From Bacteroidales bacterium (GTDB taxonomy: Bacteria; Bacteroidota; Bacteroidia; Bacteroidales; JAIPAH01), in NCBI GenBank assembly GCA_021738485.1, contig JAIPBX010000011.1, positions 1 through 48,991 of the forward strand: 48,991 bases of DNA, read 5' to 3'. The notes under the pieces are model-generated. The model was not told the origin of the DNA, did no database searches, and saw only the letters and a list, made by a program, of their open reading frames with translations. This document shows positions 44,602 to 48,991 of this stretch, piece by piece. The translations under genes and the position numbers were made by a program. Within the stretch, counting starts at the first letter, position 1. Each line of letters begins with the position of its first letter.

Positions 44602-45597
44602 ATGAAAAAAATAGCTATAATATCGCTCATGCTGATGGGCTTAGCCTCCTGCAAGGGACTTTTCACCAGCGATCCCGTCCGGTTTAAGGGAGAAGCACAG
44701 GGGACTTACTATGCCATAACCTATTATGATGATGAGCAAAGAGATTTTTCCGAAGAGATTGATTCATTGCTTACCGAATTCGATAAAACAGCATCGGTCT
44801 ATGTTCCCAATTCCATTATCTCTAAGGTGAATAAAAATAAGCCCTATACCCTGAATGAAATTTTTCTCGACATTTATAAAAAAGGCATGGAAGTAGCCCG
44901 GCAAACCGACGGAAAATTTGATATGACAGTTATGCCGCTGGTAAATGCCTGGGGGTTTGGCTTTGAGACACGGAAGAAAGTCGATACGGCAACGATTGAC
45001 AGCATAATGCAGTTTGTGGGATATGAAAAGATACAGCTACAAGATGGCCAATTGGTCAAGGAAGACCCCCGCGTTCAGTTGGATTTTAACTCCATAGCCC
45101 AGGGATACTCCGTGGACTGGGTTGCGGATTTCCTGGAATCGAAGGGCATAGAGGATTACCTGGTGGATATTGGCGGCGAAGTATATGCAAAAGGCAAAAA
45201 GCCGGGAGCTGAATTCTGGCGGGTTGGTATAGAGAAGCCGGCTAAAGACAAGCATGCGGCACGCGAGATAAAGGATGTGATAGCCCTGAAAGATAAAGCC
45301 ATGGCCACCTCAGGAAGTTATCGTAAATATTACGAAAAAGACGGGGTAAAATATTCTCATACCATTAATCCTCAAACCGGATTCCCGGTAAAACACTCTA
45401 TGCTCAGCGCTTCGGTAGTGGCCGACGACGCAGTTACAGCGGATGCCTATGCAACAGCTTTTATGGTGATGGGCCTCGAAGAATCAAAAAAATTTATCAA
45501 TAAAAAACCCGGTCTGGAAGGATATTTTATCTACTCAGACCGGGACGGAAAATTAAAAACCTATTTTACCTCACGAGTGCGTGAGCTTCTGTATTAA
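44602..45597 (+). CDS. apbE: FAD:protein FMN transferase (lipoprotein)
   Basis: 331 residues with a lipoprotein signal 'ISLMLMGLASC' (Cys17). ApbE attaches FMN to Thr of NqrB and NqrC from the periplasmic side. Motifs are 'AQGTYYAITYYD', 'GKFDMTVMPLVNAWGFG', 'LDFNSIAQGYSVDWVADFL', 'DYLVDIGGEVYAKGKK', 'SGSYRKYYEKDGVKYSHTIN' and 'SVVADDAVTADAYATAFMVMG', which include the Mg2+- and FAD-binding residues. Its position after nqrABCDEF matches its role. Its stop overlaps that of the convergent nqrM-like gene. Confidence 0.95.
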   Translation: MKKIAIISLMLMGLASCKGLFTSDPVRFKGEAQGTYYAITYYDDEQRDFSEEIDSLLTEFDKTASVYVPNSIISKVNKNKPYTLNEIFLDIYKKGMEVARQTDGKFDMTVMPLVNAWGFGFETRKKVDTATIDSIMQFVGYEKIQLQDGQLVKEDPRVQLDFNSIAQGYSVDWVADFLESKGIEDYLVDIGGEVYAKGKKPGAEFWRVGIEKPAKDKHAAREIKDVIALKDKAMATSGSYRKYYEKDGVKYSHTINPQTGFPVKHSMLSASVVADDAVTADAYATAFMVMGLEESKKFINKKPGLEGYFIYSDRDGKLKTYFTSRVRELLY

Positions 45598-45803
45598 TTC
45601 ATTGTTTTTACTTCTACCTTTTTTTGGTTCTCATTGTCGCAAGAGTCTCCTCCACATCCGCAGGTGAGCTGCTCCCCCGATACGGTGATGCCGCTGCTGC
45701 ATGATTTCTTTACTTCCTGCTCTTTGCTGAGCAGTACTTTCAGCCCTATGGCAACAAATAATAGCGCAACGGCTCCTATTGATATCAGAATTAATTGTAA
45801 CAT
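45594..45803 (-). CDS. nqrM: NqrM-like Na+-NQR maturation protein
   Basis: 69 residues. One N-terminal membrane helix (about 5-25) is followed by a cysteine pattern 'KSCSSG' ... 'LTCGCGGDSC' (C-x12-C-x-C-x4-C style), which matches the layout of NqrM (PF04400): a short helix and four cysteines thought to deliver iron to NqrD/NqrE. In gammaproteobacteria nqrM follows apbE on the same strand; here it is on the opposite strand and converges. A strong AAGGAGG lies 8 bp before the ATG (45812-45818), unusual in this phylum. The short length makes the call less secure than those of the operon. Confidence 0.68.
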   Translation of the reverse strand: MLQLILISIGAVALLFVAIGLKVLLSKEQEVKKSCSSGITVSGEQLTCGCGGDSCDNENQKKVEVKTMN

Positions 45804-45824
45804 ATATATTTCCTCCTTATTATA

Positions 45825-45872
45825 AAAACAACCACTGTTAAGACCCTAACACTTAACAGTGGTTGTTGTTTA
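45825..45872. terminator. Hairpin terminator between nqrM and the sigma-like gene
   Basis: A perfect inverted repeat (AACAACCACTGTTAAG / CTTAACAGTGGTTGTT) with a 9-nt loop. On the minus strand a T-rich tail (TTTTTATA) follows, so it should end the transcript of the gene at 45896-47374. The plus strand also has a TTGTTTATT tail, so it may work in both directions. Confidence 0.8.
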
Positions 45873-45895
45873 TTCTCCTTTCAGCTATTAACAAA

Positions 45896-47374
45896 TTATA
45901 AGGGTTTAAGATGAGGATAAAGCTTCGAAGTCTTGCTGTAATTCTTCTCCTTCAGCCCTACATATCCTTTTCTGAAAAAGCTGAACGTATTGGTTTTATC
46001 CAGCTTAAGGTTCGACAGGATGTTTTTGTTGTTAGTTCTGCGATAGCGATTTACAAACTCTGATATCTCGGAAATGTGTACCGGGTCATCGTAATTTTTG
46101 AGATATTCGTAAACCAGCTCTTTAATCGTTCCCGTCCTTACGTTATCCCACTTTTTCAGGGCATAAGTACTGGTCTTACCAATAGCTGTTACTTCATCAA
46201 TACTCAGAATGGAAGAGCGCAGCGACTCGATATTTTGCGGTACCCTGATTTTTTTCTTGTATAAGGCATTACAAATCTCTTCCAGCGTCATAGGCTTTTT
46301 ATACTCTTCCATCACCTCAATGATGTACTCTGATATCTTTTTCAGCGTATTGCGCTTGATGTGCAGACGATTCTGTTTGTCCTTGTAAAGACCAAACTCT
46401 TTTAGTATCAGCTTGTCACAGAAGGGCTTGGCGATTTTGATGGTTTTATCATCCTTGTCTTGCACATATTTACTGATAAGCTTGAGATAGTCAAGAGTAT
46501 AATCCTCTTCGACCCTCTGATGGACCAGGTTATACACTTCTTCGTAAAAGCCCTGGAAATCATACTTGTGCTGTATCTTTTTGTTGACCAAAAAGTAGAT
46601 GTGATGCGTATAATTGTCATTGAGGAATAGAGGACTAAAATCATTGTAAAGCTCCGCAAAAGCGTAGGCATAAAACTTCGGCGTATAGTCGAGGTCTTCA
46701 TACCTGTTGAGCTTATTCGCATGCATCTCGTCCATAACGATGAAATTCTTGTTAGAATCGACCTTATAGTCATAGTAGTTACGGGTATAATACAACTCAT
46801 CGTTGAAGATGCTTAGTATCTCACGCAGCTTTGTGGGGATATATAAGGCGATCTGCCGCACTCTTTCGCGCGTTATGCCATAGATGTCCCCGATAGACTG
46901 GAGCGTCATTTTTTCTTCATTTTTCAGGAAATTGAAATTGTGCCGAAAAATGAAGTATTCCCGGTCGGATAATTCGTTTTCCAGAATCTCCGAAAGGAAT
47001 TTAAATATCGGGAAACGACGCATGAGAAAATACTGCCTGTATGGCTCGGCCGTTTCGCTGGTGATGCCATAGCGCGTGTAGCAGTAAAACTTGAGCTTGT
47101 CGAACAAATAGTTGTCTTCATCAAGCTCTAAGTCGTTGGGGGAGACGTCATATTCAGAAATGTATTTCTTCGACATCTCAATGAGCTCGTTGTTGGTCTT
47201 TTCTCCGCAATTTCTTACCTGCTTGAAGGTTTGGTTCTTAAAATAGTATAAAAGGATCTTAAACAGATTGTCCAATGAGCCGTTCAAGCAAACTTTTTTG
47301 GTGCGTTCCGACAGACCGTTAATTACTTTTAACTCCTCGATGTGATAATTAATTAACTTATTTTGTTTTGCCAC
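45896..47374 (-). CDS. Regulator-like fusion: alpha-CTD-like HhH, sigma region 4, winged helices
   Basis: 492 residues, predicted cytoplasmic. Residues about 11-72 resemble the RNA polymerase alpha C-terminal domain ('LSERTKKVCLNGSLDNLFKI' ... 'QVRNCGEKTNNELIEM'). Residues about 130-186 look like sigma-70 region 4, with the recognition helix 'TLQSIGDIYGITRERVRQI' (157-175). A middle part of about 150 residues (190-340) is rich in Tyr, Asp and Lys and is not recognised. Two winged-helix-like segments follow: about 342-409 ('MTLEEICNALYKKKIRVPQN') and about 412-477 (HARE-HTH-like, 'GTIKELVYEYLKNYDDPVHI'). There is no sigma region 2, so it probably does not melt promoters. It may tether polymerase or recognise DNA. 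It has its own promoter at 47405-47435. Confidence 0.72.
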   Translation of the reverse strand: MAKQNKLINYHIEELKVINGLSERTKKVCLNGSLDNLFKILLYYFKNQTFKQVRNCGEKTNNELIEMSKKYISEYDVSPNDLELDEDNYLFDKLKFYCYTRYGITSETAEPYRQYFLMRRFPIFKFLSEILENELSDREYFIFRHNFNFLKNEEKMTLQSIGDIYGITRERVRQIALYIPTKLREILSIFNDELYYTRNYYDYKVDSNKNFIVMDEMHANKLNRYEDLDYTPKFYAYAFAELYNDFSPLFLNDNYTHHIYFLVNKKIQHKYDFQGFYEEVYNLVHQRVEEDYTLDYLKLISKYVQDKDDKTIKIAKPFCDKLILKEFGLYKDKQNRLHIKRNTLKKISEYIIEVMEEYKKPMTLEEICNALYKKKIRVPQNIESLRSSILSIDEVTAIGKTSTYALKKWDNVRTGTIKELVYEYLKNYDDPVHISEISEFVNRYRRTNNKNILSNLKLDKTNTFSFFRKGYVGLKEKNYSKTSKLYPHLKPL

Positions 47375-47404
47375 GATTTAAAATTTTTGGTTAACTATTC
47401 GTTA

Positions 47405-47435
47405 CAAAAATAATAATATAACAACCCTAAGTCAA
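47405..47435 (-). promoter_or_regulatory. Bacteroidota-type promoter for the sigma-4/alpha-CTD fusion gene
   Basis: On the minus strand TTG (47435-47433), a 20-bp spacer and TATTTTTG (47412-47405), about 30 bp before the ATG. It is among the best promoter matches in the window. Confidence 0.65.
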
Positions 47436-47481
47436 TTTACCTCAAAAAAATTTTGGTATATTTTTCCTTCAAACGTTTGCA

Positions 47482-48240
47482 CTAGCGGCTTTTTCTCAGC
47501 TCATAACATGCTATTGCCGTTGCTATGGAGGCATTCAAAGATTCGGGGCCTTCCTGAAAACTGGGGGTAAATCGAGATATACTCATTTTTTTGTGAATAT
47601 AAACTTGAACAGATTTAGATATGCCGTTAGCTTCGCTACCCGCTACAATAATATTTTTTTTATTTGACTTTTGCTTATCAATGGGATCACCTTGCATAAA
47701 GAGTCCTATAATCATGAATTGGTCGGTTAATAGGGAAAGTATCTGCGGCAGCTCGCGATAAAAAACATTAACGCGGGCGATGGAGCCCATAGTGGATTGG
47801 ATGGTCTTGGGATTGTACACATCTACAGTATCTTCAGAGCAGATAATATCATTGATGCCAAACCAATCGGCCGTACGGATAATCGTTCCCAGGTTACCGG
47901 GGTCGTTGATGCCGTCAAGCATAAGAGTAAGGTCACCCAACTCACCAGGGTTAAAATAAGAATGTGGTTTATCCACCACTGCTAATACTCCCGAGCTGGT
48001 GGACCGGCTGGATATTTTTCCAAAGGTTTTTTCATCACTGATAACCGTGGGCAAATCAGGGTAGGCGTTTTGCAGGTTTTGGCTGGCCGGAGTGAGCACC
48101 AGCAAGTCAACAGAGAGACTAGAGTGGACCACATCATCGAGAATTTTTATCCCCTCCACAAGAAATTGCCCTTCTTTATTTCTGAACTTCTTGCGATGCA
48201 GGGACCTTATATGTTTTATCTGACGGTTTGATAGTGCCAT
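47482..48240 (-). CDS. SpoU/TrmH-family RNA 2'-O-methyltransferase
   Basis: 252 residues. N-terminal RNA-binding part 'IRSLHRKKFRNKEGQFLVEGIKIL' is followed by the knotted SPOUT domain with motif 1 'LDGINDPGNLGTIIRTADWFG' region (about 129-149), motif 2 'NIIVAGSEANGIS' and motif 3 'GPESLNASIATAIACYEL'. It should methylate a 2'-OH in rRNA or tRNA with SAM. RlmB- and TrmH-like subgroups cannot be separated with certainty; the full-length N-terminal extension favours an rRNA enzyme. It ends 107 bp beyond the start of the neighbouring fusion gene, both on the minus strand. Confidence 0.9.
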   Translation of the reverse strand: MALSNRQIKHIRSLHRKKFRNKEGQFLVEGIKILDDVVHSSLSVDLLVLTPASQNLQNAYPDLPTVISDEKTFGKISSRSTSSGVLAVVDKPHSYFNPGELGDLTLMLDGINDPGNLGTIIRTADWFGINDIICSEDTVDVYNPKTIQSTMGSIARVNVFYRELPQILSLLTDQFMIIGLFMQGDPIDKQKSNKKNIIVAGSEANGISKSVQVYIHKKMSISRFTPSFQEGPESLNASIATAIACYELRKSR

Positions 48241-48331
48241 GATATCTGCAATTATATAACAAAGATAGAAGTTTTGAGGATTTATCCCTGACTTTCAAAG
48301 ATACGGATGAGTATGGTCGATAAGGCTTTCA

Positions 48332-48520
48332 GTGTATTGGAAATCCGGGGCTATCAGAAAAGAAATGCAAAACTTCAGGAAATTTATTATCAAATTGACT
48401 GAATCAATTGAGGTGGAAGAAAATGGAAAAATTAACCTGCGATATTTATCAGGTGCTTGGGAAGATACTTTTGATTCAGAAATAAATAAAATCAGAGATT
48501 CAAAGGTTGAAAAAAAATAA
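48332..48520 (+). CDS. Small hypothetical protein, antitoxin-like tail
   Basis: 62 residues from a GTG, or 51 from an in-frame ATG at 48365. The C-terminal half, 'INLRYLSGAWEDTFDSEINKIRDSK', resembles the end of small antitoxins of Bacteroidota that carry an 'SG.WED....EI...IR.SR' pattern. The N-terminal DNA-binding part is missing and no toxin gene follows, so this may be a fragment or chance. Weak support. Confidence 0.3.
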   Translation: MYWKSGAIRKEMQNFRKFIIKLTESIEVEENGKINLRYLSGAWEDTFDSEINKIRDSKVEKK

Positions 48521-48565
48521 TCATGGTAACTGAGAATTCAAATGAATTTGAGCGAATATCCGGAA

Positions 48566-48594
48566 TAAAAAAACGCCCGAATTTCTCCGGGCGT
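48566..48594 (-). terminator. Terminator of tRNA-Gly
   Basis: Minus-strand hairpin ACGCCCGG / CGGGCGT with a run of T residues, 5 bp after the tRNA 3' end. Confidence 0.85.
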
Positions 48595-48598
48595 CCTG

Positions 48599-48671
48599 AG
48601 CGAAAGACGGGACTCGAACCCGCGACCCTAACCTTGGCAAGGTTATGCTCTACCAACTGAGCTACTTTCGC
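48599..48671 (-). tRNA. tRNA-Gly (anticodon GCC)
   Basis: A 73-nt cloverleaf on the minus strand: acceptor GCGAAAG / CTTTCGC with discriminator T, D-arm AGCTCAGTTGGTAGAGC, anticodon stem TAACC / GGTTA with loop TTGCCAA giving GCC, and T-arm GCGGG TTCGAGT CCCGT. CCA is not encoded, unlike in the tRNA-Val of this window. A degenerate copy of its 5' half lies upstream. Confidence 0.95.
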
Positions 48672-48723
48672 TTATGTTTCTGTTTTTTTCTCTCTTCTCT
48701 TCTTCCGCGTCCCTATCCGCCTC
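48657..48723. repeat. 67-bp direct repeat, copy A (tRNA-Gly 5' end plus flank)
   Basis: It begins CTGAGCTACTTTCGC and ends TATCCGCCTC. It is repeated at 48794-48860 with two differences in 67 positions. The copies flank the degenerate tRNA and the double-hairpin element. Confidence 0.9.
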
Positions 48724-48731
48724 AGGCGGAT

Positions 48732-48808
48732 ATGCTCAACCAATCCCGAAAATTCTATTTTCGAGGACCCTCGATTTGAAGCTCAAATCGGGGCTGAGCT
48801 ACTTTCGC
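48732..48808 (-). pseudogene. Degenerate 5' part of tRNA-Gly interrupted by a hairpin element
   Basis: On the minus strand it has GCGAAAGTAGCTCAG, the 50-bp insert, then TTGGTTGAGCATA, after which the tRNA likeness ends in the palindrome TATCCGCCTGAGGCGGATA. The anticodon, T-arm and 3' acceptor strand are absent. The insertion point (after AGCTCAG, before TTGGT) is the same as in the tRNA-Val pseudocopy. Confidence 0.82.
48744..48793 (-). repeat. 50-bp double-hairpin element (copy 2) in the tRNA-Gly pseudocopy
   Basis: Same element as at 30984-31032. Differences fall mainly in the two loops and the joining base, while the stems CGATTTG / CAAATCG and CGAAAAT / ATTTTCG are kept. Confidence 0.85.
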
Positions 48809-48860
48809 TTATGTTTCTGTTTTTTTCTTTCTTCCCTTCTTCCGCGTCCCTATCCGCCTC
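48794..48860. repeat. 67-bp direct repeat, copy B
   Basis: Second copy of the tRNA-Gly 5' end plus flank, 65 of 67 positions equal to copy A. The remaining 48861-48991 holds no gene or site that could be supported. Confidence 0.9.
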
Positions 48861-48991
48861 GTATGTTTGCACCCAACAATGAAGGACCCTGTTTTTTTAT
48901 TATTGTTGTAGGATAATAACAAGCAGGGAGAAGACAGGATAAACATGCTCCGCCAGATGCATTTATTGATGACATCGTGCCTGAGATAAGT

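Noticed and set aside
45634-45825. A plus-strand 63-residue ORF opposite the nqrM-like gene
   Set aside because: The minus-strand frame has the helix, Cys pattern and ribosome binding site; the plus frame has none.
48674-48916. An 80-residue plus-strand ORF over the tRNA-Gly repeat region
   Set aside because: It runs through direct repeats, hairpins and a pseudo-tRNA, has low-complexity Phe/Ser content and no recognisable protein pattern.
1-48991. CRISPR array, insertion sequence, prophage or integrase
   Set aside because: No regular spacer repeats, transposase, integrase or phage structural genes were seen; the only repeats are the tRNA-linked ones and the porU duplication.

Overview
The window is chromosomal DNA of a member of the Bacteroidota, probably a Marinilabiliales/Bacteroidales-type marine or sediment lineage. 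The assignment rests on a type IX secretion (T9SS) gene set (porV, two porU-like genes, porP/sprF, gldJ, a plug-protein gene), a secreted protein with a C-terminal sorting domain, a TamL-type lipoprotein BamA homologue, a complete Na+-NQR operon, Bacteroidota-style promoters (TTG, 18-20 bp, TAnnTTTG) and few Shine-Dalgarno sequences. The order within the phylum is an inference. No phage, insertion sequence or CRISPR array was seen.

Layout. 1-4.0 kb: 3' part of a RecD-like helicase gene, a Cache-domain histidine kinase and an MFS transporter. 4.0-16.1 kb: ispF, then the T9SS block. porU2-porU1-porV are read leftward, and porP/sprF-gldJ are read rightward from a 184-bp divergent region. 16.2-22.2 kb: murF and anmK (cell wall synthesis and recycling), an exbB-exbD-tonB energy module and folC. 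22.2-27.6 kb: a lone thiF-thiS pair, two aldehyde dehydrogenases (ALDH7 and proline-catabolic P5C dehydrogenase), an SDR oxidoreductase and a DUF1858 protein. 27.8-31.1 kb: a secreted T9SS cargo protein, two small lipoproteins and tRNA-Val, with a rearranged partial copy of the tRNA beside it. 31.3-38.2 kb: tamL, dnaX with an A9 frameshift site, a PfkB kinase, an acyltransferase and the T9SS plug gene. 38.6-45.8 kb: nqrABCDEF, the flavin transferase apbE, and a convergent nqrM-like maturation gene. 45.9-49 kb: an unusual protein combining an alpha-CTD-like domain, a sigma region 4 and winged helices; a SpoU-type rRNA methyltransferase; and tRNA-Gly, again with a rearranged partial copy beside it.

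How the genes work together. PorV delivers cargo to PorU, which cleaves C-terminal sorting signals. GldJ and PorP belong to the motor/ring and anchoring parts, and the plug protein closes the translocon. The secreted protein at 27.9 kb is a plausible client. The Nqr complex makes the sodium gradient, with ApbE adding FMN to NqrB and NqrC and NqrM probably helping insert the metal centre.

The most interesting points are these: (i) a shared 49-50 bp double-hairpin element lies at the same D-arm position of degenerate tRNA copies at two unrelated tRNA loci 18 kb apart; (ii) the alpha-CTD/sigma-4/winged-helix fusion; (iii) the dnaX slippage site; (iv) tandem, apparently both active, porU genes; (v) a convergent nqrM-like gene whose stop codon overlaps that of apbE.
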